DNA of 64,000 nt from R-RK-3 sp963842775. Lineage in GTDB: Bacteria > Pseudomonadota > Alphaproteobacteria > Rhizobiales > Rhodomicrobiaceae. This document shows positions 45,515 to 55,420 of the stretch, piece after piece. The notes below the pieces were generated by a model. That model made no database searches. It saw only the letters and a list, made by a program, of their open reading frames with translations, and had not been told where the DNA came from. The position numbers were made by a program, and so were the translations under genes. Within the stretch, counting starts at the first letter, position 1, and every line of letters starts with the position of its first letter. The stretch spans positions 310,001 through 374,000 of the forward strand of contig CAWJHQ010000015.1 in assembly GCA_963842775.1 (NCBI GenBank), given 5' to 3'.

Positions 45515-48199
45515 TTGGTACAGGAAATTCGTCTCGCCTCTGGCGCCACCGAGGCCGATATCACTCGCGCGCTCGCAAGTTTGACGAGTGGCGGTACCCT
45601 CATTCTGCCCAAGGGCGAAACGATTGCCATCAGCAAGGGCCTGACGGTCGACGTCTCCGTCCGCGACATCACGCTTGATCTGAACGGGTCCACCCTGCAA
45701 CAGGTCGGCGCCGTGTCCGTCGTGTTGGGCAAGGGCCTCCAAACCAAGGCGGAAAGCGTCGGACTCGGCATGAACGCCGACGGCAATACGACCGTCTCCT
45801 ATGCCAAGCTCCCCGCCGACATCGCCGTTGGCGACTGGATAAAGGTCGTGTCCGACAACGCGCTGCCTGGAGACATGATCGGCCCCGACGCGCCGGCGCC
45901 GACCCTGATGGGCCAGGCTCTACAGGTTGCCTCCGTCACCGGCAATGTCGTCACCTTCAAAGGCGCGCTGATCGACCAGGCGAATTACACGACCAATATT
46001 CGCGCGGCGACCTATACGAGCGGCGAACTGGTCGTTAAAAACGGTGAGATCATCGGCGATACGACGCACAACAAGCCCGCACCTGCGCTCGTGCAACTCC
46101 GCGACATTGTCGATGCTCGTGTAGAGCACCTCTCCGTCCATGATGGAAAGGGCTATGGCGTCGGCGTCGTCAACAGCGTCAATGCCTTTATCACCGACGT
46201 ATCCGTGAAAAATCTGGCCGACGCCTCTACGACGCAGGGCATCGCCGTTCAATCGATGAGTTCGACGGGAACGACCGTAAAGGGCCTTTACGCCGAAAAC
46301 GTCACGCACGCCACAGACGCCAACGCCATCGGGGCCACTCCCGGGGCAGCCTACATTTCGCAATTCGGCGGCGATATCGGGTTCACGGTTTCGGACGCGG
46401 TCGCGTATGGCACGCGCAATTTCGCCTTTTCGTGGCACTCGGAATCGGTCAACGGCAGCTATGACAACGTCCAGGCGTTCGACAGCTTCGGCTTCCTGCA
46501 GGCGCGCGGCCTTGGCGGCACCGTGACTGACAGCGGCGGCGCGAACAATGTGCGGGGCGTATCATTCTTCGAGTGGGGGCATGAAGATGCCCGCAACATT
46601 TCGCTCGACCACATTACCCTGAAGGAAACGGGCAGCTATTCCACGATCGCCCTCAATAAACCCGTGGACAACAAGATCGCCAATTCCTTCTTCGAGTCCT
46701 TCTCGGTGGGCAATCTCGCCACTGCGGAGAACGTCACCGTCACGAATACGACCTACACCAAGGCGACGAGCAACCCGAATGACGTGATCTCAGGGTCGGC
46801 GGGCGACGACCTGCTGCTCGGCGGCAAGGGCAACGACACGCTGGGCGGCGCGGGCGGCGATGATTACATCTGGGGCGGTCAGGGCGTGGACACACTCACC
46901 GGCGGCACCGGGCGCGATCGCTTCGCCTATCATTCGGTCGCCGAGGGCGGCGATGTCATCTCCGACTTCCAAGCCGGCGCGAATGGCGATGTGATCGATC
47001 TCTCGGTCATCGCGGCGAAGCTGAATTGGGCCGATGGCGACGTGGTGGCCAATGGCTATGCCCGCTTTGTGCAGAGCGGCGACAATGTCCTGGCGCAAGT
47101 CGATCAGGACGGCGCCGGCAGCGGCGGCTTCGCTACCGTGGCGACACTTCTCGACCGCGACGTCGCGGATCTGAGCAACGCCAATTTCCACGCCCTCCTA
47201 TGGGCCCCGGAGCTCACCGCAACGCCTGAGCCTCAGCCGCAACCTCCGGCTCAGGTCCAGCCTCCGGCACAGGCAGAGGTTCAACCTCCGGCTCCCGCAC
47301 CAGCGCAACCTGCCGTACAGCCGCAGCCGGATAATAAGCTATCCTTCAACTATGCCCAGGAGGCGACTTCGAATGCGCTGAACGGCGATAATGCCAACAA
47401 CAAGCTTACCGGCGACAGCGCCAGCAACCGGCTTTACGGCAATGGCGGCAACGACATACTGAGCGGGCTCGACGGAGACGACCTGCTGGTCGGGGGCGAT
47501 GGCGACGACCAGCTCCTGGGCGGCAACGGCAACGACATGCTCTCCGGCGGCCGGGGCGCGGATGCGCTGAATGGCGGCGCAGGCTTCGACACCGCGACCT
47601 ATGTCACGGCGGAATCCGGCGTCACGGTCAATCTTGCCGACAGCAGCAAGAACACCGGCGAAGCGGCGGGGGACCGTTTCACCGCGATCGAAAACCTCAC
47701 CGGCGGCAATTTCAATGACGTCCTGACCGGCAATCAATCCGCCAATGTGCTGGACGGCGGCAAGGGCGACGACACGCTCAATGGCGCAGCCGGGATCGAC
47801 AAGCTCAATGGCGGTGACGGCAATGATTGGCTGGACGGCGGGGCTGGCCAAGACACTTTGACCGGCGGCGCGGGAGCGGACCGCTTCTATTTCGCCTCCG
47901 CCGCGGAAGCCGGCGACACGATCGCGGATTTCAAGCCCGGAGAGGACCACATCGTCATTAACGCCGCCGGCTTCGGGATAGCGCCGGATCAGGAATGCAG
48001 CTTCCAATCGGCCGCGCAGATCTATCTTTACGCCGGCAACGCGGCTTATGCCCCGACAACCTGTCCGACCCTGCTCTACAACTCGACGACAGGCCGCCTG
48101 TTGCTGGACGCAGACGGCAGCGGCGTGCAGAAAGCGCAATTGGTCGCCGTCTTAACGAACGCGCCGCAAATTACCGCTGACGATTTCCTGATTGTTTAA
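45515..48199 (+). CDS. RTX beta-helix exoprotein (type I secretion substrate)
   Basis: An 894-residue acidic protein without an N-terminal signal. TTG start with GGAGGTAAAT immediately upstream. Residues about 25-420 form a right-handed beta-helix like polysaccharide lyases (repeated short turns such as LDLNGSTLQQ and VKNGEIIG). RTX nonapeptides occur in three arrays, about residues 425-470, 618-692 and 725-792, for example LLGGKGNDTLGGAGGDD. A Pro/Gln/Ala-rich linker of 40 residues (about 567-610) separates the first array from the rest. Each block ends with a type-I-style domain (DRFYFASAAEAGDTIADFKP). No Cys until three near the C-terminus. The ABC transporter and fusion protein follow, so this is their cargo. 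Enzyme activity on a polysaccharide is inferred only. Confidence 0.9.
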   Translation: MVQEIRLASGATEADITRALASLTSGGTLILPKGETIAISKGLTVDVSVRDITLDLNGSTLQQVGAVSVVLGKGLQTKAESVGLGMNADGNTTVSYAKLPADIAVGDWIKVVSDNALPGDMIGPDAPAPTLMGQALQVASVTGNVVTFKGALIDQANYTTNIRAATYTSGELVVKNGEIIGDTTHNKPAPALVQLRDIVDARVEHLSVHDGKGYGVGVVNSVNAFITDVSVKNLADASTTQGIAVQSMSSTGTTVKGLYAENVTHATDANAIGATPGAAYISQFGGDIGFTVSDAVAYGTRNFAFSWHSESVNGSYDNVQAFDSFGFLQARGLGGTVTDSGGANNVRGVSFFEWGHEDARNISLDHITLKETGSYSTIALNKPVDNKIANSFFESFSVGNLATAENVTVTNTTYTKATSNPNDVISGSAGDDLLLGGKGNDTLGGAGGDDYIWGGQGVDTLTGGTGRDRFAYHSVAEGGDVISDFQAGANGDVIDLSVIAAKLNWADGDVVANGYARFVQSGDNVLAQVDQDGAGSGGFATVATLLDRDVADLSNANFHALLWAPELTATPEPQPQPPAQVQPPAQAEVQPPAPAPAQPAVQPQPDNKLSFNYAQEATSNALNGDNANNKLTGDSASNRLYGNGGNDILSGLDGDDLLVGGDGDDQLLGGNGNDMLSGGRGADALNGGAGFDTATYVTAESGVTVNLADSSKNTGEAAGDRFTAIENLTGGNFNDVLTGNQSANVLDGGKGDDTLNGAAGIDKLNGGDGNDWLDGGAGQDTLTGGAGADRFYFASAAEAGDTIADFKPGEDHIVINAAGFGIAPDQECSFQSAAQIYLYAGNAAYAPTTCPTLLYNSTTGRLLLDADGSGVQKAQLVAVLTNAPQITADDFLIV

Positions 48200-48207
48200 G
48201 GGCCATA

Positions 48208-48243
48208 GGGCACAGTGGAATCGCCGAGGTTCCACTGTGGCCC
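48208..48243 (+). terminator. Hairpin between RTX gene and its transporter genes
   Basis: GGGCACAGTGGAA pairs with TTCCACTGTGGCCC around a nine-base loop. No T run follows, so it may act as an attenuator or RNA-stabilising 3' end, giving more exoprotein message than transporter message. Confidence 0.6.
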
Positions 48244-48361
48244 AATGCATGGCGGTACTCCCGCAAACGCTGTTCCACTTTCGGCACCAGGGCATTTCTC
48301 GCGGACGCCATGCGAGCGATCGGCTGTAACAAGCTCTTGCTTTGTCGAATGAGACACCTCC

Positions 48362-50167
48362 TTGCGGCACGCCCTTGAAGTTCTTTCAAAACGCGGCCCC
48401 GGCAATGACTCCAAGCCCGCCGCCGGGCGCATGCCGAAGCTTTCGATCCTGAGCTTGATGTCCTCGATGCGCAGCGCGCTGTTCGGCATCGCTGCATTCT
48501 CCGGCGTCATCAACCTGCTGGCATTGACCGGCTCGCTGTTCATGCTGCAGGTCTATGACCGCGTCCTGCCCAGCCAGAGCGTACCGACGCTGGTTGCGCT
48601 GACGGTCGTCGTGGCGGGGCTTTTCCTCTTCCAGGCCGCGTTGGACGTGATCCGCTCGCGGCTCTTGGTGCGCGTTGCCTCGCGGGTCGACGAGGCGCTG
48701 GGCGAGCGCACCTATCGCGCCGTGCTGGAACTGCCCTTGCGCGTTCTGCCGGCGGGCGACGGGCTTCAGCCGATCCGCGATCTCGATACGGTCCGCAATT
48801 TTCTGTCCGGCCCCGGTCCGGTCGCGATCCTCGACCTGCCGTGGATTCCGGTCTACCTGATTTTCGTCTATCTGCTGCACCCGATGCTGGGAATGCTCGC
48901 AACCCTCGGCGCCGTCCTGCTGCTCGTGCTCACACTGCTCACGGATTATCTGTCGCGTGGGTCCTCCGCCGAAGCCGCGGGCGAAGCCCAGCGCCGCCAT
49001 GCCCTTGCCGCCGAAGGCAGGAAGAATGCCGTGGTTCTGCGCACCATGGGCTTCGCCGACCGGATGGTCGAGCGGTGGCTCGCGGCAAGCAGCAGCCATC
49101 TGCACGCACAGCAGCAGGCGAGCGACATAGCGGGCGGGCTGGGCGCCCTGGCCAAGGTGTTCCGCACCTTCCTGCAATCGGCCATTCTGGCGCTCGGAGC
49201 CTATCTCGTGATCGAGGGTGAGGTCTCAGGCGGCGCGATTATCGCCAGCTCGATCACCTCGTCGCGCGCGCTTTCGCCGATCGACCTCGCCATCTCCCAG
49301 TGGAAATCCTTCCTCGCTGCCCGCCAGAGCGCGGGCCGTATCGACGCACTGCTGCGCTCGCCGATCTTTGCCGCGAAGCCGGCGCCGCTTCCCTTGCCGG
49401 CGCCACGGGTCAGCCTGGCGGTGGAAGGTCTGGCAGCGACGGCGCCCGGCCTCAACGTTCCGCTCGTGCAGAACGTCACCTTCAAGTTGCAGGCGGGGCA
49501 AGGCGTCGGCCTCATCGGGCCGAGCGCCGCGGGCAAGTCGACGCTGCTGCGCGCCATTATCGGCGCCTGGCCGCTCATGCGGGGCACTGTGCGGCTGGAC
49601 GGCGCCACGCTGGACCAATGGCTGCCCTCCAGTCTCGGCCGCCATATCGGCCACCTGCCGCAGGATGTCGAACTGTTCGACGGCACCATCGCGGACAATA
49701 TCGCCCGTTTCGATCCCGGCGGCGATCCGGCCGCCGTGCTGGCGGCAGCGCAAGCCGCCAATGTCCATGATATGATTCTGAGACTGCCGAACGGGTATGA
49801 AACCCGCATCGGACCGGATGGCGACGCTCTGTCCAGCGGTCAGCGGCAGCGGATCGGCCTCGCCCGGGCGTTCTTCGGCAATCCATTTCTCATCGTGCTC
49901 GACGAGCCGAGCGCAAATCTCGACACCGAGGGCGAAGACGCGCTCACCCATGCCATTCGAGGCGTGCGCAATCGCGGCGGCATGATCATCGTCGTGACGC
50001 ATCGGCCGAGCGCCATCGCCGCCCTCGACTTCGTCGCCATGATGACCGAAGGCAAAATGCAATATTTCGGACCCAAGGACGAGGTGCTTCGGCGAGCGCT
50101 GCGTCCGGCACCAGACCCGTCAGGGGCGATGCAGCCCGGGACCATGGTGCTTGCCGAACGCGCCTAG
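48362..50167 (+). CDS. Type I secretion ABC transporter (PrtD/AprD-like)
   Basis: A 601-residue inner-membrane exporter with fused membrane and ATPase domains. The membrane part begins SSMRSALFGIAAFSGVINLL and contains MLQVYDRVLPSQSVPTLVAL, a PrtD hallmark, and lacks a C39 peptidase domain. The ATPase has Walker A GLIGPSAAGKSTLLRAI (about residue 380), HLPQDVELFDGTIADNIARF, the signature SSGQRQRIGLARAFFG and Walker B LIVLDEPSANLD. Start is uncertain: TTG 48362 or ATG 48431. It follows the RTX gene by 160 bases and precedes the fusion protein gene. Confidence 0.92.
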   Translation: MRHALEVLSKRGPGNDSKPAAGRMPKLSILSLMSSMRSALFGIAAFSGVINLLALTGSLFMLQVYDRVLPSQSVPTLVALTVVVAGLFLFQAALDVIRSRLLVRVASRVDEALGERTYRAVLELPLRVLPAGDGLQPIRDLDTVRNFLSGPGPVAILDLPWIPVYLIFVYLLHPMLGMLATLGAVLLLVLTLLTDYLSRGSSAEAAGEAQRRHALAAEGRKNAVVLRTMGFADRMVERWLAASSSHLHAQQQASDIAGGLGALAKVFRTFLQSAILALGAYLVIEGEVSGGAIIASSITSSRALSPIDLAISQWKSFLAARQSAGRIDALLRSPIFAAKPAPLPLPAPRVSLAVEGLAATAPGLNVPLVQNVTFKLQAGQGVGLIGPSAAGKSTLLRAIIGAWPLMRGTVRLDGATLDQWLPSSLGRHIGHLPQDVELFDGTIADNIARFDPGGDPAAVLAAAQAANVHDMILRLPNGYETRIGPDGDALSSGQRQRIGLARAFFGNPFLIVLDEPSANLDTEGEDALTHAIRGVRNRGGMIIVVTHRPSAIAALDFVAMMTEGKMQYFGPKDEVLRRALRPAPDPSGAMQPGTMVLAERA

Positions 50168-50215
50168 AGCGGGATGAGGAAAAGTGGGAACCGGTTTTCC
50201 GCTCGTCATCCCGCT
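50168..50215. repeat. Family-2 repeat between transporter and fusion-protein genes
   Basis: Perfect 10-bp ends AGCGGGATGA (50168-50177) and TCATCCCGCT (50206-50215) surround the core AAAGTGGGAACCGGTTTTCC. It is the shortest and cleanest family-2 copy in the window. Confidence 0.88.
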
Positions 50216-50238
50216 ATAAGTGTAAGAGAGAGGAGCCG

Positions 50239-51567
50239 ATGCGCCCGATGAACAATAAAACGGGAAGAAACCAGCCAACCACCGCCGCGATCCGGCGGCA
50301 TTTGCGGCTTGGCGGCGCCTTATGCGTGCTGCTCATCGTCGGCGTCGGCGGATGGGCGGCGAACGCGACGCTCGCGGGCGCAATCATCGCCCCGGCGTCC
50401 GTCGTCGTCGAAACCGACGTGAAGAAGATACAGCATCAGGTCGGCGGCATCGTCGCGGAGCTGAACGTCAAGAATGGCGATCATGTCGACGCCGGCGCCG
50501 TGCTGATCCGTCTCGACGGCACGCTCACCGGCGCCAGTCTCACGATGGTGAGCAAGACGCTCGACGAGATGGCCGGACGGCGCGCAAGGCTTTTCGCCGA
50601 GCAGGAAAGTGCCGATACCATCGTCTTTCCACCCGAGCTTCTGGAGCAGGCATCAGGCGACAACAACATCGCCAGGATCATCGCCGGGGAAAAGCGGCTC
50701 TTCGAGGCGCGCAAGGCGGGCCGGGCGGGACAAGAGGCGCAATTGCGCGAGCGCATTGCCCAGCTTTCCGAGGAAGCGCAGGGGCTTACTGCGCAAAAAA
50801 ACGCGAAGGACCAGGAAATCGCGTTCATCCGGGATGAGTTGCTCGGCGTCGAAAGCCTGTATGCGCGCAATCTGCTGCCATTGAACCGCGTGACGGCCCT
50901 GCGCCGCGACTCGACCCGCCTCGAAGGCGAAAGGGGCCAGCTCATTTCGGCCATCGCCCAGGCCAAGGGCAGGAGCGCCGAAACCGAGTTGAAGATCATC
51001 CAGATCAGCCAGGACCTGCACACCGAGGTGCTGCGCGATCTGCGCGAGATCGACGGCCGCATCGGCGAATTGACGGAACGCCGGATTTCCGCCGCCGATC
51101 AGTTCAGACGCACCGAACTGCGCGCGCCGCAAGCCGGCATCGTTCACCAGCTCAACGTGCATACGGTTGGCGGCGTCATCAGCGCCGGCGAAACGCTGAT
51201 GGTGATCGTTCCCCAATCCGACGGCCTCAGCGTCGAGGCCCGCGTGCCGCCACAGCATATCGACCAGGTCAGGCTGGGACAGACCGTGATGGTCAAGTTT
51301 TCGGCGTTCGACCAGAACACCACGCCGCAACTCGTCGGCACGGTCAGCGTCGTCGCGGCGGACGTCAACAGGGACCCGCGCACCAATCTGCCCTACTACG
51401 CCATCCGAGTGGCGATTTCCGATGAAGAGATCGCGCGCCTGAAAGGGCTGCAGCTCGTGCCTGGAATGCCGGCGGAAGCGCATTTGCAAACGCATATGCG
51501 GACCGCGCTCTCCTACATTGCCAAGCCGCTGACGGATCAGTTTTCCCGCGCGTTCCGGGAGGATTGA
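50239..51567 (+). CDS. HlyD-family membrane fusion protein (type I secretion)
   Basis: A 442-residue periplasmic adaptor. One N-terminal membrane helix (LGGALCVLLIVGVGGWAANA), the lipoyl-like start VVVETDVKKIQHQVGGIVAE, a long coiled-coil hairpin (about residues 95-270) and the C-terminal barrel (TELRAPQAGIVHQLNVHTVG, then ETLMVIVPQSD and VVAADVNRDPRTNLPYYAIR). It links the ABC exporter to an outer-membrane TolC channel, which is not encoded in this window. Start ATG 50239 preceded by AGAGAGGAGCCG. Confidence 0.92.
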   Translation: MRPMNNKTGRNQPTTAAIRRHLRLGGALCVLLIVGVGGWAANATLAGAIIAPASVVVETDVKKIQHQVGGIVAELNVKNGDHVDAGAVLIRLDGTLTGASLTMVSKTLDEMAGRRARLFAEQESADTIVFPPELLEQASGDNNIARIIAGEKRLFEARKAGRAGQEAQLRERIAQLSEEAQGLTAQKNAKDQEIAFIRDELLGVESLYARNLLPLNRVTALRRDSTRLEGERGQLISAIAQAKGRSAETELKIIQISQDLHTEVLRDLREIDGRIGELTERRISAADQFRRTELRAPQAGIVHQLNVHTVGGVISAGETLMVIVPQSDGLSVEARVPPQHIDQVRLGQTVMVKFSAFDQNTTPQLVGTVSVVAADVNRDPRTNLPYYAIRVAISDEEIARLKGLQLVPGMPAEAHLQTHMRTALSYIAKPLTDQFSRAFRED

Positions 51568-51847
51568 CGCGAGGCCCAGTCGCGCGAGCCGGACGCAATC
51601 CGTCATCCTGCGGCAAGCCGACAAAATTGTCACCGGTACGCTGGACGCCAGGACGGGCCGTGCTACACTCACCCATCCGGATAATGCGGATGCGTGATGG
51701 GGTAGAAGGACCGATAGCCGGGCGAACCTCGCGTGTCCCGCGAGCGTCTGCAACGGCCTTCCACGCAAAAGAAACGACGTTTTCACGCCGTCTGCCGTAA
51801 AAAGCGGACCTGGCGGGACAGCGTACAGGGTTCACAGGGAGGATGTG

Positions 51848-53575
51848 ATGAGCGACACGACACTCGGTGCGGCGCCGGACAAGGAAATGAACGCCGGCGG
51901 CAGGGGCAAGGACAATTTCCAGTGGTTCCGCACCTACCCGAAAAGCATCGACTGGTACGCCGAGTTGAAGCCCGAGCCGCTGCCCGACATTCTCGACCGC
52001 ACCGTCCGCGAATATGGCGACCTGACCTGCACCTATTTCATGGGCGCCAAGCTGAGCTACAAGGACATCGGCGCCATGGTCGACAAGGCCGCCAAGGGCC
52101 TGCAGGAAATCGGCGTCAAGAAGGGCATGCGCGTCGGATTGCTGCTGCCGAACATCCCTTATTTCCCGATCATGTATTACGCCATCCTGAAAGCGGGCGG
52201 CACGGTGGTGAATTTCAACCCGCTCTATACGGTGGAGGAAATCACCCATCAGGTGAAGGACAGCGGCACGACCATCATGGTGACGCTCGACCTCGCCGCG
52301 CTGTTTCCGAAGCTGGAGGCGCTGCTTGCCTCGGGCGCGCTGGAGCGGGCCATTGTGTGCCCCTTCGCGAAATCGCTTCCCGGTTTGAAGGGCACTTTGT
52401 TCAAGCTGCTGAAATCGAAGGAACTGGCCAAGCTCGACGCCTCATCGCAGCGCGCCAAGATCATCACCTATGAAAAGCTCACCGCGAATGACGGCAAATA
52501 TGCCCGCGTTCCGATCGATGTGAACGACGTCGCCGTGCTGCAATATACCGGCGGCACCACCGGCACGCCGAAGGGCGCGATGCTCACCCATGCCAATCTG
52601 TCGGTCAATTTGCAGCAGTCCGACCTGTGGGAAATGCATGTGCAGAAGGGCGCCGACCGTATCATGGCGATCCTGCCGTTCTTCCACGTCTTCGCCATGA
52701 CGACGATCATGAATCGCGGCATCTCCAACGCCGCCATGCTGATCCTGGTGCCGCGCTTCGACATCAACATGGTTCTGAAGCTGCTGCGCGAGACCCGGCC
52801 GACCGTCATGCCCGGCGTGCCGACCTTGTTCAACGCGCTGCGCAACCATCCGGGGCTGAAGCCGGAAGACCTGAAATCGCTGCGCAGCGGCGTGTCCGGC
52901 GGCGCGCCCCTGCCCATCGAGTTGAAGCGCAATTTCGAGAAGGAGGCGGGCGTCATTCTGGTGGAGGGCTATGGGCTCTCCGAGACTTCGCCGGTCGCCG
53001 CCTGCAATCCGCTGGACGGGCCGGTGAAGGAGGGGTCGATCGGCCTGCCTCTGCCGGGCACCATCATTTCGCTGCGCTCACTTGAGGATCCGACCAAGGA
53101 AGTGCCGCTCGGCGAAAAAGGCGAGATCTGCATCGCCGGCCCGCAAGTGATGAAGGGCTATTGGAACAAGCCGGAGGACACCAAGGCGTCCTTCGTCGGC
53201 GAATTCTTCCGCACCGGCGACGTCGCCACGATGGACGAGGACGGCTTCACCTACATCGTCGACCGCATCAAGGACCTCATCCTCTGCTCCGGCTACAACG
53301 TCTATCCGCGCCGCATCGAGGAGGCGATCTACCAGCATCCGGCGGTGGAGGAAGTGACCGTCGTCGGCATCCCCGACGCCTATCGCGGCGAGGCGCCGAA
53401 GGCCTTCGTCAAGCTGCGCGCGGGCGAGGCGGCGACCAAGGCGGACATGCTGGCGTTCCTGGAGCCCAAGCTCTCCAAGATCGAGATGCCCTCGCAGATC
53501 GAGTTCCGCGACGAGCTGCCGAAGACCATGGTCGGCAAGCTGTCGAAGAAGGAGCTGCGGGCGGAGGCGAAGTAA
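51848..53575 (+). CDS. fadD: Long-chain fatty acid-CoA ligase
   Basis: AMP-forming acyl-CoA synthetase, 575 residues with an intact frame. Landmarks: N-terminal FQWFRTYPKSIDWYAELKPE, the phosphate loop YTGGTTGTPKGAMLTHANLS (about residue 230), SGGAPLPIELKRNF, EGYGLSETSPVAACNP and the hinge DRIKDLILCSGYNVYPRRIE, with the catalytic Lys in PKTMVGKLSKKELR at the end. Substrate range is inferred from the FadD-like length and motifs. GGGAGG lies five bases before the ATG. Confidence 0.92.
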   Translation: MSDTTLGAAPDKEMNAGGRGKDNFQWFRTYPKSIDWYAELKPEPLPDILDRTVREYGDLTCTYFMGAKLSYKDIGAMVDKAAKGLQEIGVKKGMRVGLLLPNIPYFPIMYYAILKAGGTVVNFNPLYTVEEITHQVKDSGTTIMVTLDLAALFPKLEALLASGALERAIVCPFAKSLPGLKGTLFKLLKSKELAKLDASSQRAKIITYEKLTANDGKYARVPIDVNDVAVLQYTGGTTGTPKGAMLTHANLSVNLQQSDLWEMHVQKGADRIMAILPFFHVFAMTTIMNRGISNAAMLILVPRFDINMVLKLLRETRPTVMPGVPTLFNALRNHPGLKPEDLKSLRSGVSGGAPLPIELKRNFEKEAGVILVEGYGLSETSPVAACNPLDGPVKEGSIGLPLPGTIISLRSLEDPTKEVPLGEKGEICIAGPQVMKGYWNKPEDTKASFVGEFFRTGDVATMDEDGFTYIVDRIKDLILCSGYNVYPRRIEEAIYQHPAVEEVTVVGIPDAYRGEAPKAFVKLRAGEAATKADMLAFLEPKLSKIEMPSQIEFRDELPKTMVGKLSKKELRAEAK

Positions 53576-53598
53576 GGACAACGCCCAATGACATCTAT

Positions 53599-53625
53599 CC
53601 GGAGAAGCCCAGTGGCGTTCTCCGG
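53599..53625 (+). terminator. Hairpin after fadD
   Basis: CCGGAGAA (53599-53606) and TTCTCCGG (53618-53625) form an 8-bp stem 23 bases after the fadD stop. No T run follows, so termination would be weak or factor-dependent. Confidence 0.45.
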
Positions 53626-53707
53626 GGATGGTTGCATTCCCTCGCTATTCCGAAAGCATAATTCCTGGTAATTTCCGCGTGGTGTGAGGGACATGCGGAG
53701 ACGGTGA

Positions 53708-55420
53708 ATGCCGCGCAGGGTACTGAATGTATTTCTCAGTTCGACGGCGGTCGACCTCGTGTCCTTTCGCGAGGAAATCTATCAGCGGCTCGTATCGAAG
53801 GGCCTCTTCCACTGCGAGCGCCAGGAGAATTTCGGCGCACAGAACGCGGAAGCCGTCAAATTCTGCCGCACCAAAGTCGAGGAGGCCGACCTCTTCGTTG
53901 GATTGGTCGGCCTGCGCCGTGGTTGGGAGCCTGATGGCGACGATGCTCGGCGCTCGATCACTGAGATGGAGCATGATTGGGCGCGCGAAAAGGGCGTCAG
54001 CCGCTACATCTGGGTCGCGCCTGACGATTTTCTCGTCCCCGGCAACATTCGCGAAAATGATGAATTGCACGGCCGCCAGCAGGCCTTCCGCAAAAGCGTG
54101 ATGGCCAATGGCGAGCGCATCGTATCCCAAAAGGGCTTCGACTCACCGGCGCTCCTTGCTGCGGATGTTGTCGAGCAATTACTGGTCGAGATTGTAACGA
54201 GTGATCTGATCCGCGAAATACGGCCCGACCTTCGCAACCATGACGGCACCACTGTTGAAGGGCAGAAGCCGGCGATCGCGGCCGCCGTCGAAAGGTTGGC
54301 CGAGGATCAAGATGTCGATCTCCTAGCACTTGCCAAGAATCCGGAGGATGCCGATCTCGCCGAGCTGGAAGCAAGGCTGAGAGCACGCGCCGAGAAACTG
54401 GGTGCTGAGAGCGCCGAATATTGGCGGCATATCGGCGCGCTTGCCTTCCTGCATGACACCCGAAGAGCGCTTGCCGCCTATGAGAAGGCCGTGACCTTTG
54501 ATCCTGGCTATCCGGAAGGGTGGCGATATCTCGGCGAATTGCAATTCCGCCTCGGTGATCTGGCGGCGGCCGAAAATTCCTTTGCCACGCTAAGGGATTT
54601 CCCGGATGACCGTTCTCAATCCCTGGGATGCATGCGCCTCGGTTGGATTTATCGTGTTCGCGGCGATCTTCCGGCCGCCGAAGAAATGACAACGCGAAGC
54701 TCTGCGCTTAGCCGAACGTGCGCAATGGACAGAGGGGCGGGCCGCAGCCTATAGCCATCTCGGGATTATTTATCGAACGAGCGGACGACTTGGATCGCGC
54801 TGAGGAGATGCATCTCAAGTCGCTCGCGCTCGAAAAAGCGCTGGGTAGCAAGCAGGGGATGGCGGCAGGCCTACGGCAATCTCGCGCTCATCTATCAGAT
54901 GCGCGGCGATCTGGAGCGGGCCGAGGAAGCGCATCTCAGGTCGCTCACATTAAACGAAGCGGTGGGCGACAGGGAGCGCGTGGCCATTATCTATGGCAAT
55001 CTCGGGCTTATCTGCCAGACACGCGGCAATCTGGACCGGGCCGAGGAAATGCATCTCAAGTCGCTCTTATTGTTCGAGACGTTGGGTGTCAAGGAAGGCA
55101 TGGCCACAGCTTATGGTAATCTCGGGACCATCAATGGGATGCGCGGCGATTTAGACCGAGCTGAGGAGATGCAGTTCAAGTCACTCGCATTGAACGAAGA
55201 ACTGGGCCGCAAGGAGGGCATGGCCGCAACGTATGGCAATATCGGGATCATCTATCAGAGGCGCGGCGATCTGGACCGGGCTGAGGAGATGTTTCACAAG
55301 TCCCTCGGGTTGTTCAAGACGCTGGGAGGCAGAGAGGGCATGGCCTCTGTCTTCAGAAATCTCGCGAACATCTATCAGGCCAAAAATGATCGTCAACGTC
55401 ATGTGCGATTACGGGCGTAA
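53708..55420 (+). CDS. DUF4062-TPR protein (three or more frameshifts)
   Basis: The N-terminus (RRVLNVFLSSTAVDLVSFRE, then CRTKVEEADLFVGLVGLRRG, and TEMEHDWAREKGVSRYIWV) is a DUF4062 domain, a Rossmann-like fold distantly resembling TIR domains. It is often fused to NACHT or repeat domains in signalling and defence proteins. A helical linker leads to tetratricopeptide repeats (YWRHIGALAFLHDTRRALAA). From about 54700 there are six or so near-identical 40-residue repeats with the pattern YGNLGIIYQRRGDLDRAEEM. Extra bases near 54693, 54785 and 54868 break the frame. Corrected length is about 570 residues. The true C-terminus is unclear, as the gene overlaps the end of the convergent MFS gene. 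No partner gene is obvious. Confidence 0.78.
54760..55390 (+). repeat. Tandem 120-bp repeats encoding TPR units
   Basis: Five to six units of 120 bp, each containing close variants of GCGCGGCGATCTGGACCGGG followed by CTGAGGAGATGCA and CAAGTCGCTC. High nucleotide identity between neighbours suggests recent duplication, and unit number may vary between strains. The regions of greatest identity are also where assembly mistakes are likely. Confidence 0.85.

Noticed and set aside
45515..48199. Possible CRISPR or satellite array from the short repeats
   Set aside because: The periodicity is the 27-bp code for RTX nonapeptides in one frame; there are no spacers.
54760..55390. Possible CRISPR-like direct repeats
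   Set aside because: The 120-bp period encodes 40-residue TPR units without unique spacers.
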